This document shows, piece by piece, positions 1-9,181 of a DNA stretch of 64,000 bases. The DNA is taken from assembly GCF_014207595.1 (NCBI RefSeq), contig NZ_JACHGY010000001.1, positions 3,292,836-3,356,835 on the forward strand, in the 5' to 3' direction. Position numbers and translations under genes: made by a program. The notes below the pieces were generated by a model. That model was not told the DNA's origin and made no database searches. It was given only the letters and a program-made list of their open reading frames with translations. Each line of letters opens with the position of its first letter. The first letter of the stretch is position 1. Source of the DNA: Algisphaera agarilytica. GTDB lineage: Bacteria > Planctomycetota > Phycisphaerae > Phycisphaerales > Phycisphaeraceae.

Positions 1-29
1 GATTCAGTAGCACCGCGCCAGGGCGATTC

Positions 30-1271
30 TCACCACATCTGCCCGCCGGGGTGGGGGTTGTGGTGGTTGAGGTGGTCGATGCCCGCCTGGACCGCGGCTT
101 CGGTCTGCGAGGTGAATGCGCCCACCGCGGCCCGCAGCTTGGGGTGTTCGGTCAGCAGATCGGAGACGTCGATGGGGGCGTTGAAGTGCACATAGGCGTG
201 CCGTCGGCACATGGGTGCGGGCATGCGGGTCAAGAGGTCCTCTTCCAACTTCTCGACGGTCTCGCTCACGCGGTCGAGCGTCGGCTTCTCGGCGGCGTAG
301 CCCATGGGGTAGCTGGCGATCCGGTACGCCAGCATCGCTTCGTCCGCCCAGGTCGCAGCGGCGGCGTGGTCCACCGCACGCTCGGGATCGATACGCACCT
401 CGTGGATCAACCGGCGGGCCGAGCGTACGCGGTCGAGCAGCGAGTCCTTGGGTTTGGGCGTGACTTCGAGCTTGGCTTCGAGGCGTTCGAGGACGTTCGT
501 CGCGGCCTGCTCGACCAGCGAACCCAGGTCCGGGGCGTCGGGCACATCGAGCCCGCGTTGCTTGAGGTTGCGGTGCAGCGCGATCTCGGCCGCCTGATAC
601 ACGGCCTTGATCGGCTCGGCGTGAAAGTCCGCCTCGACGCCGAGCTGATTACCCAACGGCTCGAATCGCTGGGTGACTTTCATCCGGGCGTTGGTCAGGT
701 GGGTCGCTTTGATCGACACCGGCACCGCGAGGATGCGCCCCGAGGTGTCGTCGGCCTTCTGCAACGCCTGCTGCGCCTTGAGCGCGATAAACGCCGCGCC
801 ATCCATGAACGGCGTCACCCGGTCGTTGGTCAGATACACGTTCCCCTCGGGGAAGATCGATAGCGCGTGCTTGCCCGCTTCGAGCGTGGCGAGCGCCTGC
901 TTCATCGGCTTGGGGTCGCTGCCGTCACGATCCACGGCGAACGCGCCCATGCGCTGCATCGTGAAGCGGTGGACCCGGCCGCGGAGGAACACGTCGTAGG
1001 CCGCCATCAGCAGGCTGCTGATGCCGAGCTGCCGCAGGGCTTCGAGGAAGATCGCCGCGTCGGCGTGGGTCGAGTGGTTGGGCAGGAACACGAGCCGATC
1101 GCCGGGCTTGAGTTGTTCGAGCAGCTCGTCGTGGCCCGAGGGGACGACCTCCATGATCTGCTGCGTCCCGGGCAGGTGGCGGGTGCGGTTGTGGTAGAGC
1201 AGCAGGGCCGACCAGAAGCGGGAGTGCTTGGGCGGGAAGTATTGGTAGGGCTGGTCAGAAAAATCGAGCAT
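30..1271 (-). CDS. PlsC-like 1-acylglycerol-phosphate acyltransferase family protein
   Basis: This 413-residue protein belongs to the glycerolipid acyltransferase (PlsC/LPLAT) family, which moves an acyl chain to a glycerol-phosphate-type acceptor at the inner membrane. The catalytic HX4D motif is visible as HSTHAD at residues 66-71 and the substrate-binding motif as FPEG at 140-143. Homology is confined to roughly residues 50-210; the C-terminal 200 residues are helical, charged and unassigned, which makes the protein longer than the usual 240-residue PlsC. No signal peptide or clear membrane segment is seen, so peripheral membrane attachment is inferred. It is followed upstream on the same strand by a methyltransferase 41 bases away, so the three genes from 3531 down to 30 may be one transcript. 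The exact acceptor is unknown. Confidence 0.75.
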   Translation of the reverse strand: MLDFSDQPYQYFPPKHSRFWSALLLYHNRTRHLPGTQQIMEVVPSGHDELLEQLKPGDRLVFLPNHSTHADAAIFLEALRQLGISSLLMAAYDVFLRGRVHRFTMQRMGAFAVDRDGSDPKPMKQALATLEAGKHALSIFPEGNVYLTNDRVTPFMDGAAFIALKAQQALQKADDTSGRILAVPVSIKATHLTNARMKVTQRFEPLGNQLGVEADFHAEPIKAVYQAAEIALHRNLKQRGLDVPDAPDLGSLVEQAATNVLERLEAKLEVTPKPKDSLLDRVRSARRLIHEVRIDPERAVDHAAAATWADEAMLAYRIASYPMGYAAEKPTLDRVSETVEKLEEDLLTRMPAPMCRRHAYVHFNAPIDVSDLLTEHPKLRAAVGAFTSQTEAAVQAGIDHLNHHNPHPGGQMW

Positions 1272-1312
1272 AGCGCGTTATCTACGCGATCGGTTGTTGG
1301 GGCCTGCGGGGT

Positions 1313-2197
1313 TTAGGCTTTTCGTCGCAGGATGCACTCGATGCGGTGGCCGGTGTGCGTGGCGCGGGCGATGTGCGAGACGATTTTTTCGTAGGAGCGG
1401 GCGACGCCGTTGATCTCGTTCTCGTCGCGCTGCGGCCGGGGGCGGAAGCCGCGGGTGGTGCGGAACACGAACTCCAGGCCGCAGTGCTCGAGGTAGTGGT
1501 CGAAGCTCAGACGCGTCGGCACGAACTGGTGGCCCAGCGCAAAATAGATCCAACCCGTCGGCTGGGCGTGGAGCGACAGACACTGGGCGTTGAGCGTTTG
1601 CAGGTAGATCACGCCGCCGGGGCGGAGCGCTTTTGCTGCGGTGTGCAGCACGTGGCGGGGGCGGGTGAGGTGCTCGAAGAGGTTGTCCATGATGACCAGG
1701 TCGTAGGCGCCTTCTTCGAGCTGCATCTCCTCGGCCGGGCCGACCTGCACGGGGATGCCGGTGCGGGCGGTGGTCTGCTCGGCGGCGTAGGGCGAGAACT
1801 CGATCCCCTCGGGCTGCCAGCCCATATCGCGGGCGATCTCGACGACGGGGCCCAGGCCGGTCGCAATCTCGAACATCCGGCCGTGGGTGCGGTAGGGCTC
1901 GAAACGCTCGAGCAGTTCGCGGGCCGAGCGTTTCTGACGGTCGGTGGGTTCGCCGCGCTCGACCATCTCTTTCCAGTGCCCGTCGTACTCGTGCGGCTGC
2001 GGCGGGACCTGGACCGTGTGCTCGAGCTGGCCGGTTTCGGAGCAGACCCAGTAGTCCCCGCCGTCGGTCTTCACGAGGCGGTGCATTGTGGGGTGGTCCA
2101 ACGCGTCGGAGGTGCGCATCGTTTCCGAAGACGGTTCGGTCAGCGACCACAAGCGGGTCAGCGTGCGGGGGAAAGTCGAGGTGGGGCGTCGGCTCAT
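1313..2197 (-). CDS. class I SAM-dependent methyltransferase
   Basis: A 294-residue predicted cytoplasmic methyltransferase. The SAM-binding motif I reads FEIATGLGP at residues 109-117, a variant of the usual acidic-loop glycine motif, and the motif IV region reads YDLVIMDNLFEHL, followed by LRPGG. The pattern resembles methyltransferases of surface-glycan and hopanoid clusters, but the substrate cannot be read. An N-terminal segment near residues 48-60 (GDYWVCSETGQLEH) may be a substrate-binding extension. Its ATG overlaps the TGA of the upstream hydrolase gene (ATGA), so the two are translationally coupled. A later in-frame ATG exists at residue 27, but the overlap favours the first. Confidence 0.72.
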   Translation of the reverse strand: MSRRPTSTFPRTLTRLWSLTEPSSETMRTSDALDHPTMHRLVKTDGGDYWVCSETGQLEHTVQVPPQPHEYDGHWKEMVERGEPTDRQKRSARELLERFEPYRTHGRMFEIATGLGPVVEIARDMGWQPEGIEFSPYAAEQTTARTGIPVQVGPAEEMQLEEGAYDLVIMDNLFEHLTRPRHVLHTAAKALRPGGVIYLQTLNAQCLSLHAQPTGWIYFALGHQFVPTRLSFDHYLEHCGLEFVFRTTRGFRPRPQRDENEINGVARSYEKIVSHIARATHTGHRIECILRRKA

Positions 2198-3531
2198 TCG
2201 GCGGGGCGGTTGTCGGCGTACTCGGCGAGCAGGCCGTTGAGGGTTTCAATGGTCTGCGGGTCACGCAGTGTACCCATATGCGTGGCGTAGTTGCTGTGTA
2301 GCGAGGTCGTTTGCGCGACGGCCGAGCGTTGCAGCTGGCTGTCGAGCGAGACGGTTTCGTCGTTGAACGCGGATGGGTCTACCTTGGCGAGCTCCGCGTC
2401 GAGTGTGTCCTTGGGAACGGGAAGAGAGACCTCTTGCCCTTCGACCACCCCGTAGAACAAGTGATACGGAATCGAAGCGGGAAGCGGTTCTTCGTACACC
2501 GTCGCGATGAACTCGCTGCGCGGATCCAGGTCGATCCAGCAGTTCATCACGACCGGCGCGTGGTCCACGCCCGCAGCCGCGCTCGACATCCCGCCGAGCG
2601 GCGAATGGATCGTGACGAAGAAATCGATGTACGGCGTGGGGCTCTGCTTGAGGTGCGCCCGAACCCCCGCCCACGACACCAACCCGCCCATGCTATGGCT
2701 AACGATCGCGACGTTCTTGTAGCCGTGCTCCGCCCGCATACGGTCGAGGCAGACCTGCAGGTAGTCGCCGAGCTCTTGCAGCCGCATCGCCGAGGGGTAG
2801 TAGAAGACCCAAGGCTGAAAACGCTCGCGGTCCATCTGCTCGATGATCGTGGTGAAGTGCCGGGGCGAGCCGCCGATGCCGTGCACGAAGACGACCGGCT
2901 TCTTGGCCGGGTCGTATTCCTCGAGGACGTACATGCCCGCGTTGTTGCCGTGGATGAAGTGGGCGGGCTGCCACATCCCGGTGCGGGCGACCTCGCGCTC
3001 GAAGCGTGGGTCGTCGAGGGTGATGAGCTTCCCGAAATTCGCCAGCCGCTCCGACACCTCGACCCCGCGCTCCTGCAACGCCTTGGGCGTCCACAGGTCC
3101 GGCATCACCGCCACGTCCAGCGACAGCGTCAGGTCTTCGATCACCCGGCCCGCCCAGAGCTCGATCGGCTCGGGTTGGCCGTAGGCCGCGAACGGCTCGG
3201 ACTCGTCGTACTTCTTGTTCTCGTTGACGTCCTGGAACGCCACCACCAGGTAGTTGCCCTCGGGGGCCCGCAGCTCGATCTGCTGGCTGCCCGGCATGAC
3301 CCCGTAGGTCTCGACGGTCACGGCCATCATGCTGTCCCCCGGCTCGCGGACCAGCGCCGCGTACACCGGGTGATCGGCAAACCGCTCGCCCTCGACCCGC
3401 AGCTTGACCCAGCCCGCCCGGTCGATCTCCTTCTGATCCCGGTTGAGGTCCCGAAAAGCACACCCTTGAACCATCAAAATCAGCCCCATGGCCACGGCCG
3501 ACCACCCGATTGTTTGTACCACCCGACCCAT
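2194..3531 (-). CDS. lipoprotein alpha/beta hydrolase (lipase/esterase-like)
   Basis: A 445-residue protein with a signal peptide ending in a lipobox (VQGC, Cys24), so it is probably a membrane-anchored lipoprotein facing the periplasm. Residues 210-400 have an alpha/beta-hydrolase fold signature: an oxyanion-type HGIGG at 217-221 and the nucleophile elbow SHSMGG with Ser280. Residues 40-145 form a separate domain with an acidic loop (DVNENKKYDE) resembling calcium-binding beta-sandwich loops. A lipase or esterase function is inferred; the substrate is unknown. A ribosome-binding site AAGGG lies 6 bases before the ATG. It is divergent from ilvC and coupled to the downstream methyltransferase. 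Confidence 0.72.
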   Translation of the reverse strand: MGRVVQTIGWSAVAMGLILMVQGCAFRDLNRDQKEIDRAGWVKLRVEGERFADHPVYAALVREPGDSMMAVTVETYGVMPGSQQIELRAPEGNYLVVAFQDVNENKKYDESEPFAAYGQPEPIELWAGRVIEDLTLSLDVAVMPDLWTPKALQERGVEVSERLANFGKLITLDDPRFEREVARTGMWQPAHFIHGNNAGMYVLEEYDPAKKPVVFVHGIGGSPRHFTTIIEQMDRERFQPWVFYYPSAMRLQELGDYLQVCLDRMRAEHGYKNVAIVSHSMGGLVSWAGVRAHLKQSPTPYIDFFVTIHSPLGGMSSAAAGVDHAPVVMNCWIDLDPRSEFIATVYEEPLPASIPYHLFYGVVEGQEVSLPVPKDTLDAELAKVDPSAFNDETVSLDSQLQRSAVAQTTSLHSNYATHMGTLRDPQTIETLNGLLAEYADNRPAE

Positions 3532-3561
3532 CTGAACCCTTTCAATTGACCCGCCGACCGT

Positions 3562-3590
3562 TTGACCGGCCCGTGGCGCACCATTAGATT
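3562..3590 (+). promoter_or_regulatory. predicted sigma70-type promoter of ilvC
   Basis: TTGACC at 3562-3567 and TAGATT at 3585-3590 are separated by 17 bases, upstream of ilvC and within the divergent gap to the lipoprotein gene. The -35 is close to consensus and the -10 is weak (4 of 6). The leader to the ATG would be about 73 bases. Confidence 0.4.
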
Positions 3591-3669
3591 ACTCGGCTCG
3601 GCTCACGCCGAACAACCTCAAAACCCTTTTTTCGCCCCCTTTACGCCCCGCGACCGGAGTTCCCGCCCC

Positions 3670-4698
3670 ATGGCCATCGAAACCCTTTACGACAAAGACG
3701 GCAGCCTCGCACCCCTCCAAGGCAAGACCATCGCCGTCATCGGCTACGGCTCGCAGGGCCACGCCCACGCCCAGAACCTCCGCGACTCGGGCCTCACCGT
3801 CATCGTCGCCAACCGCAAAGAGTCCACCAACGGCAAGCTCGCCATTGAGCACGGCTTCGACCCGCTGCCCGTCGATGAGGCTGTGAAGCAAGCCGACCTG
3901 ATCGCCATTGCGTTGCCCGACGAAGTGCAGCCCGATGTCTACGAAGCCTCGATCGCCCCGAACCTGACCGCGGGCAAGACCCTGCTGTTCACCCACGGCT
4001 TCAACGTCCACTTCGGCACCATCACCCCCCCGGAAGATGTCAATGTGGTGATGGTCGCTCCCAAAGGTCCGGGCCACACCGTGCGTTGGGAGTACGAGCG
4101 AGGCGGCGGCGTGCCCACCCTTATGGCCGTCCATCAAGACGCCACCGGTGACGCCAAAGACCAGGCTCTCGCCTACGCCATCGGCAACGGCGGCGGCAAG
4201 GGCGGCATCCTCGTCACCAACTTCAAAGACGAGTGCGAGACCGACCTCTTCGGCGAACAGGTCGTCCTCTGTGGCGGCCTCAGCGAATCGATCAAGAAGG
4301 GCTTCGAAGTCCTCACCGAAGCCGGCTACCCCCCCGAGCTGGCCTACTTCGAAGTCTGCCACGAGCTCGAGCTGATCATCAACCTGATCAAGCGCGGCGG
4401 CCTGGACTACATGCGTTACAGCATCTCCAACACCGCGGAGTTCGGCGACTACTACACCGGCCCTAAGATCTGCGACGACGACACCAAGAAGCGCATGGAA
4501 GCCGCCCTCAAGCACATCCAGGACGGCAGCTTCGCCAAGGCCTTCCGCGACGACTACGCCAACGGCTTCAAGTGGTTCAAGCAGCAACGTGCGGAGAATG
4601 CGGGTCACGGCGTCGAAAGCGTCGGCAAAGAACTCCGCCGCATGATGCCCTGGCTCAAGCCTGTCGAGCTGAGCGACGGCGGCCCGGTTGAGGTTTAA
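3670..4698 (+). CDS. ilvC: ketol-acid reductoisomerase (NADP-type)
   Basis: KARI converts 2-acetolactate or 2-aceto-2-hydroxybutyrate to the dihydroxy acids of valine, isoleucine and leucine synthesis. The 342-residue length fits the short class I enzyme. The Rossmann dinucleotide motif GYGSQG is at residues 25-30, followed by the cofactor-specificity loop ANRKEST. The knotted C-terminal domain carries KGPGHTVR, FGEQVVLCGG and SNTAEFGDY, the region of the two metal-binding acidic residues. The start at 3670 was chosen because it matches the family N-terminus and has GGAG 10 bases upstream; the open frame extends 36 codons further. It stands alone, without ilvB/ilvN neighbours, and its stop overlaps the convergent stop of the orphan gene at 4695. 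Confidence 0.96.
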   Translation: MAIETLYDKDGSLAPLQGKTIAVIGYGSQGHAHAQNLRDSGLTVIVANRKESTNGKLAIEHGFDPLPVDEAVKQADLIAIALPDEVQPDVYEASIAPNLTAGKTLLFTHGFNVHFGTITPPEDVNVVMVAPKGPGHTVRWEYERGGGVPTLMAVHQDATGDAKDQALAYAIGNGGGKGGILVTNFKDECETDLFGEQVVLCGGLSESIKKGFEVLTEAGYPPELAYFEVCHELELIINLIKRGGLDYMRYSISNTAEFGDYYTGPKICDDDTKKRMEAALKHIQDGSFAKAFRDDYANGFKWFKQQRAENAGHGVESVGKELRRMMPWLKPVELSDGGPVEV

Positions 4699-5441
4699 TC
4701 CGACAAATACGATCCATAGATTTTTGACATAACATCGTCGAAATCGAAGGTTTCATTGCTGATGGGCTGGAATTCTCCGAATTCCTCCCCATATCTGTAT
4801 GTTTCGCAGCTGCATTCTGCTTCGCCTTCACCGCAATCAAGGCATATCGGATTACAGTACTCGATCATTTGGTCGATTGGATCTTCCTCCTCGAAAGGTG
4901 AATGGTCGGGTGGACCCCAATCCCCAAAGGCGAATTCTCTGACCTGATCTAAATCATAGAATTCAACGTCGATTAGCGATTCCAGAATTGGGCGGATAAC
5001 GACTCTCGAGTAATCGAAGCGATAATTGGCGAGTTGGCAGAAGATTGTTTTGTTCTGTTCTGAGAGACAACGGAACGTGATTGGGCCATATTTTTGGATC
5101 AGTTCTTGGTATCGCTTAGAGTCTAGCTTGATGTGTTTCAACGCATTGTTGGTAGCGTCTATGAGTCGAAATTTTCCATTCAAAAGCTTGGCACCTTCGA
5201 TATAGAAAACTTCATCGAAACTCTTGACGAATTGTGTCCTTGTTATTGAATCTCCGTGTGCCTGCCGAATTGCAATTAAGTAGTCGATTGCTTGGCCTGT
5301 AAATGTGCTGATGCTGAAAGCTTGGTGTAGTTGAGTTGATTCCGACTCCATCGATAGTCGATATGACTCCGCAGCTGGACGCAGGATTGTGTCTAAATAA
5401 ATTCTGTAATCCATGCAGGCTGCTTGGCACGTTTTATTCAT
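4695..5441 (-). CDS. AT-rich orphan protein with a Cys-rich segment
   Basis: I do not recognise this 248-residue acidic protein. It is clearly less GC-rich than its neighbours, visible in its A/T-ending codons, which suggests recent acquisition or a different selective history. The N-terminal two thirds look helical and globular. Near residues 191-208 a Cys cluster ([17 protein letters not shown]) could bind zinc, followed by a very acidic tail. Its ATG overlaps the TGA of pfkA (ATGA), so it may be translated by coupling to pfkA. A second Met at residue 10 (MDYRIYLD) is an alternative start. Its stop overlaps the end of the convergent ilvC. Confidence 0.6.
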   Translation of the reverse strand: MNKTCQAACMDYRIYLDTILRPAAESYRLSMESESTQLHQAFSISTFTGQAIDYLIAIRQAHGDSITRTQFVKSFDEVFYIEGAKLLNGKFRLIDATNNALKHIKLDSKRYQELIQKYGPITFRCLSEQNKTIFCQLANYRFDYSRVVIRPILESLIDVEFYDLDQVREFAFGDWGPPDHSPFEEEDPIDQMIEYCNPICLDCGEGEAECSCETYRYGEEFGEFQPISNETFDFDDVMSKIYGSYLSD

Positions 5442-6598
5442 ATTGATAGTGACCTATTGTGGCTTGGTGCTGCTGATTCATCCCCAAGGCACGTCCCCAC
5501 ACGCCGGGCGGTTTCGAGCCAGGGGTGGTCGAGGGGGACGAGTTTGCGGTTGCCGGCTACTTCGGTGAGCGGGACCGGGACGGCGTCGTGTCCACGGGCG
5601 GCGATCATGACGCCGAACTGTTCTTCGTTTAAACATTCGGCGGCCTTGGTGCCGAGTTGGGTGGCGAGCAGGCGGTCGGCGGCGCTGGGGGTGCCGCCGC
5701 GCTGGAGGTGGCCCAGGATCGTGAGCCGTGCTTCCATGCCGACCAGTTCTTCGAGCAGGTGGGTGAGGTGGACGGTGTGATCGCCGCGGGCTCGGTCGAG
5801 GCTGGCCAGCTCGGCCTTGATCTTCTGCTTGGTCTCTTTGTCCGGGGCTTCCTGCTTACGTTTCTTGGCCGCGGCGAACTCGGCGTGTTCCTTGGTCGAC
5901 ATCGCGCCCTCGGCGACAGCAACGATCGAGAAACGCTTGCCGGACTTGGTGCGTTTCTTGATCGCCTCTGCGACCCGTTCGAGGTCGTAGGGGATCTCGG
6001 GGATCAGCACCACGTCGGCCCCGCCCGCGACGCCCGCGCCCAGGGCGAGCCAACCGGCGCGGTGGCCCATGATCTCGACCACGATGATGCGGTGGTGGCT
6101 GGTCGCGGTGGAGTGGAGCTTGTCGATCGCGTCGGTGGCGATCTCGAGCGCGGTGTCGAAGCCGAAGGTGATGTCGGTCAGGCCCACGTCGTTGTCGATG
6201 GTCTTGGGCAGGGTGATGACGTTGAGGCCTTTGTCCATGAGGAGCTTGGCGTTTTTCTGTGTGCCGCCGCCGCCGAGGCAGATCAGGGCGTCGAGGTGGT
6301 GGCGGTCGTAGGTCTCGACCATGACGTTGGTCATGTCCAGGACCTGGTCGCCGACGGGCATCTTGTTGGGCTTGTCGCGTGAGGTTCCCAGGATCGTGCC
6401 GCCTTGGGTGAGGATGCCCGAGAGCAATTCGTCTTCGAGGCGGAGCGTGCGGTCTTGCATGAGCCCACGGAAGCCGTCGCGGAAGCCGATGGCTTGGAAG
6501 TCGAAGCGGTTGATGGCGGGCTTGCACACCCCGCGGATGGCGGCGTTGAGCCCGGGGCAGTCGCCCCCGGAAGTGAGGATGCCGAGGTTGCGAGACAT
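5438..6598 (-). CDS. pfkA: 6-phosphofructokinase
   Basis: Phosphorylates fructose 6-phosphate to the 1,6-bisphosphate, the committing step of glycolysis. The family signatures are present: [12 protein letters not shown] near residues 11-22, PKTIDNDVG at 131-139 containing the catalytic Asp135, [11 protein letters not shown], and [11 protein letters not shown]. Length is 386 residues. The nucleotide loop reads GGGGT at 109-113 where the ATP enzyme of E. coli has GGDGS, so the Asp103 equivalent is Gly111; Gly112 and Lys132 correspond to positions 104 and 124. In the family, Gly104 with Lys124 usually goes with ATP use, not pyrophosphate. The start at 6598 has AAAGGA 8 bases upstream; the longer frame to 6772 is not supported. 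Confidence 0.92.
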   Translation of the reverse strand: MSRNLGILTSGGDCPGLNAAIRGVCKPAINRFDFQAIGFRDGFRGLMQDRTLRLEDELLSGILTQGGTILGTSRDKPNKMPVGDQVLDMTNVMVETYDRHHLDALICLGGGGTQKNAKLLMDKGLNVITLPKTIDNDVGLTDITFGFDTALEIATDAIDKLHSTATSHHRIIVVEIMGHRAGWLALGAGVAGGADVVLIPEIPYDLERVAEAIKKRTKSGKRFSIVAVAEGAMSTKEHAEFAAAKKRKQEAPDKETKQKIKAELASLDRARGDHTVHLTHLLEELVGMEARLTILGHLQRGGTPSAADRLLATQLGTKAAECLNEEQFGVMIAARGHDAVPVPLTEVAGNRKLVPLDHPWLETARRVGTCLGDESAAPSHNRSLSI

Positions 6599-6776
6599 AG
6601 GGACGGTCCTTTCCCAAGATGTGTGAATCAGTCCTCTGGCCAGTGTGCGCGGGGAGATGCGGTAACGCAACAACTCGATGGCTCTGAAGATCAGTGGCGC
6701 GGGGTACACGCTGCGGCTAGCGTGCTGAATGAGTTCCGATTGGAGGTTGGGGGGAGTTAGAGGTTTGCGCAAATTA

Positions 6777-6804
6777 TTGCCTTGTTTGCGCGATTGCGTA
6801 AAAT
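6777..6804 (+). promoter_or_regulatory. predicted promoter giving a possibly leaderless transcript
   Basis: TTGCCT (6777-6782) and TAAAAT (6799-6804) with a 16-base spacer lie directly before the ATG at 6811. The -10 ends 6 bases before the start codon, and no Shine-Dalgarno sequence is present, so the mRNA may begin at or next to the ATG. Confidence 0.45.
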
Positions 6805-6810
6805 GTCTGC

Positions 6811-8757
6811 ATGAAGCCTGCCCAACCCGTTCTGTCGTGCCTGTTTGCTTGCTCGCTTAGTTCGTCTCCTGCGCTCGCGGAGGTGGTGCTGTCGGATGAA
6901 CGGCCGGTGCTGTTCTTCGATGTCTCGGCACACGTCGGGCTCATCACGCAGCCCAACACGAAGTACGGCGGGCCGTCCATCGCGGACTTTGACAACGACG
7001 GGCGGTACGACGTGGCGGTGTTCGACCACAATCAGACGCCGGTGATGTTCTTCCGCGGGCATGAGGACGGGCAGTTCACCCGCGAGAAGGATATGTTCCG
7101 GGTCGCCGACATCCACGGCGTGGCGCCGGGTGACTTCGACCGCGACGGCGACCTCGACGCTTTGATCTCGTTGGGCGGGGGCAGCGGTGCTAAACCGCAG
7201 CCGCCGCGCATGCTCCGGAACGACGGCGAGGAAGGCTTCACCGACGTCACCGAACTCGCGGGTATCTCAGCGATGGGCGCACGCGGCAGGGCGGTGCGGT
7301 GGCTGGACCTCGACCTCGACGGGTATCTCGATTGTGTCACGGTGAACGCGCCGCAGACCATCCGCCCCGATTGGCCGCGCAACATCATGTACCGCAACCT
7401 CGGCGACGGTACGTTTGAGTACGTCAAGAACGAGGTCTTTGAGAACATCCATGCAGAGAAGTCTTTGGTGACAGACTTCGACGGCGACCATCGGCCGGAC
7501 CTGCTGACGTTTGGCCCGCACGCAGGTTTTTCGTTTTACCGTGGCCTGCCGGAGATGGGGCTGGAGGATGTGGGCGAGCAGGTGTTACCCGAGGCGCTGC
7601 GTGACATCAGCGGGGTGAACGCGGCGGCGTACGCCGACATCGACGGCGATGGCGACCTGGATTACTACCTCGCCCGGGGCGGGCTGATCCACGACATCGC
7701 GATGTGCGAGGACGGCTGCGATCGGCTGGACGTGGCATTCAAGCTGTGGGAGAAACAAACCCAATCGCTGACGTTTGAAGCGGGCAACACGCTGCACCTG
7801 ACCGACTTCTCGATCGTGGACCGCGGACACAAGATGCCCGACGGGATGCCGATTTTCCTCGGAGCCGAGAAGAAGAAAATGAACCCGCCGGATCGGCTGA
7901 AGAAGTGGGTGTGGGGCCACGAATCCCAAGGCTTCCCCGAAGAGATGGACCAGAACGGCTGGTACCTGGGTTACCTGGGCGATCGCCAATGGAAGCTGGC
8001 GTACTTCATGGAGAGCACGAACCTGGCGTGGACCATGCAGGGCTCGATCCGCGGCATCGATTCGTTTGAGCCGGGCTGGGAGATGAACGATCCCAACCTG
8101 CCGGACGTTCTGCTACGGAACGATGACGGCGTGTTCACCGATATCTCGTCGGTACTCCCGCCCGAGACCGGCGGGATCAGCCGCGGCGTGACCCCGGGCG
8201 ACTTCAACAACGACGGCCTGGAAGACTTCATGGTGTTTCGCTACGGCGGGCTGAGCACACGCGTACCCGATGTCGTGTTGCTCAACCGCGGCGACGGCAG
8301 TTTCGAATCGTTCACCAACCACGGCGGCAACGACCTGGGCGCGATCGCGCACGGCGACATGGGCGTGGCCTTCGACTACGACTTCGACGGCGACATCGAT
8401 GTGGTCGGCGGCGACGAGGGCGGGTCGTGGCGGCTGTTTGCCAACCGCTTGCGGGACGAAGTGGCCGACCCGGAGAACCACCACTACATCCTGATCCACG
8501 TCGGCTACTCGGCCGAGACCGGCATGGACCCCATCGGCGCCAAGCTCTCGCTGACCTCCGCCTCCGGCACGCAGACCCGCGTCGTCGGCTCGGGCGCGAC
8601 CGCGTTCTCCCAGAGCCTGCTCAACACCGCACACTTCGGCTTGGGCAGCGATTCGCAGGTCGAGAGCGTGAAGATCGTCTGGCGGGACGGCTCGGAGCAA
8701 GCCGTCAGCAACCTCCAAGCCAACCAGAAGATCGAGGCCGGTAAGGATCGGCCTTGA
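6811..8757 (+). CDS. secreted FG-GAP/VCBS repeat protein with ASPIC/UnbV domain
   Basis: A 648-residue exported protein. A signal peptide ends near residue 23 (SPALA/E). At least seven Asp-rich calcium-binding FG-GAP loops of the form DxDxDGxxD are visible, among them [45 protein letters not shown] and DYDFDGDID, which predict a beta-propeller. The last 90 residues match the ASPIC/UnbV domain ([15 protein letters not shown] to [11 protein letters not shown]). Such CRTAC-type proteins are abundant in Planctomycetota and are thought to act outside the cell in adhesion or carbohydrate binding; the exact role is unknown. Its 3-prime end overlaps the open tail of the convergent YqaE-like gene. Confidence 0.85.
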   Translation: MKPAQPVLSCLFACSLSSSPALAEVVLSDERPVLFFDVSAHVGLITQPNTKYGGPSIADFDNDGRYDVAVFDHNQTPVMFFRGHEDGQFTREKDMFRVADIHGVAPGDFDRDGDLDALISLGGGSGAKPQPPRMLRNDGEEGFTDVTELAGISAMGARGRAVRWLDLDLDGYLDCVTVNAPQTIRPDWPRNIMYRNLGDGTFEYVKNEVFENIHAEKSLVTDFDGDHRPDLLTFGPHAGFSFYRGLPEMGLEDVGEQVLPEALRDISGVNAAAYADIDGDGDLDYYLARGGLIHDIAMCEDGCDRLDVAFKLWEKQTQSLTFEAGNTLHLTDFSIVDRGHKMPDGMPIFLGAEKKKMNPPDRLKKWVWGHESQGFPEEMDQNGWYLGYLGDRQWKLAYFMESTNLAWTMQGSIRGIDSFEPGWEMNDPNLPDVLLRNDDGVFTDISSVLPPETGGISRGVTPGDFNNDGLEDFMVFRYGGLSTRVPDVVLLNRGDGSFESFTNHGGNDLGAIAHGDMGVAFDYDFDGDIDVVGGDEGGSWRLFANRLRDEVADPENHHYILIHVGYSAETGMDPIGAKLSLTSASGTQTRVVGSGATAFSQSLLNTAHFGLGSDSQVESVKIVWRDGSEQAVSNLQANQKIEAGKDRP

Positions 8758-8978
8758 GGCAGAGTTGAATGTGGCGGGGGCGTGTCACCCAGCGGCCGGC
8801 ATGCCGGGCGGGAGGGCGGTCGCTTTTTGATGATCACCCACAGCGCATGGATCGTGCCCGGCAGGAAAAACAGCAGAGCCAGGATCAGGTTGATGACAAA
8901 CGTCATCCCCAGGCCCTTGTGCAGGAACACCGCGAGCGGGGGGATGAAAATCGCGAGGATGATTTTGAGCAGGTCCAT
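8505..8978 (-). CDS. YqaE/Pmp3-family small membrane protein with abnormal C-terminal tail
   Basis: Residues 1-55 are a typical YqaE/Pmp3 (UPF0057) protein: two hydrophobic helices (IILAIFIPPLAVFLHKG and VINLILALLFFLPGTIHALW) ending in IIKK. Members are stress-related proteolipids of about 52-60 residues. Here no stop follows; the frame runs another 100 codons, the last 84 or so antisense to the 3-prime end of the convergent FG-GAP gene. The tail (SRPACRPLGDTPPPHS onward) has no family resemblance, so either the stop was lost by mutation or the frame is real but the tail is junk. The membrane part can be trusted; the end coordinate cannot. Confidence 0.65.
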   Translation of the reverse strand: MDLLKIILAIFIPPLAVFLHKGLGMTFVINLILALLFFLPGTIHALWVIIKKRPPSRPACRPLGDTPPPHSTLPQGRSLPASIFWLAWRLLTACSEPSRQTIFTLSTCESLPKPKCAVLSRLWENAVAPEPTTRVCVPEAEVSESLAPMGSMPVSAE

Positions 8979-9181
8979 CTTCCGAGTATAGCCCTGGGCA
9001 GGGTCGCTCTAAATCATGGCTTCCAGCAGGTTTCATTCGCTTTATCCCTGATGATCGGTGGGGTGAAGTGGCATTTCTGCCCCATAGGTGGGGTGAATTG
9101 TTGCCGAAATCCACTGGCCAATTGACGGAAAAAATGTAAAATGTTGACAAATTGCGTCATCATCCGTCACGGAGTCTCATC

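Noticed and set aside
1-29. Feature at the left edge
   Set aside because: Only 29 bases follow the acyltransferase stop, with no recognisable signal.
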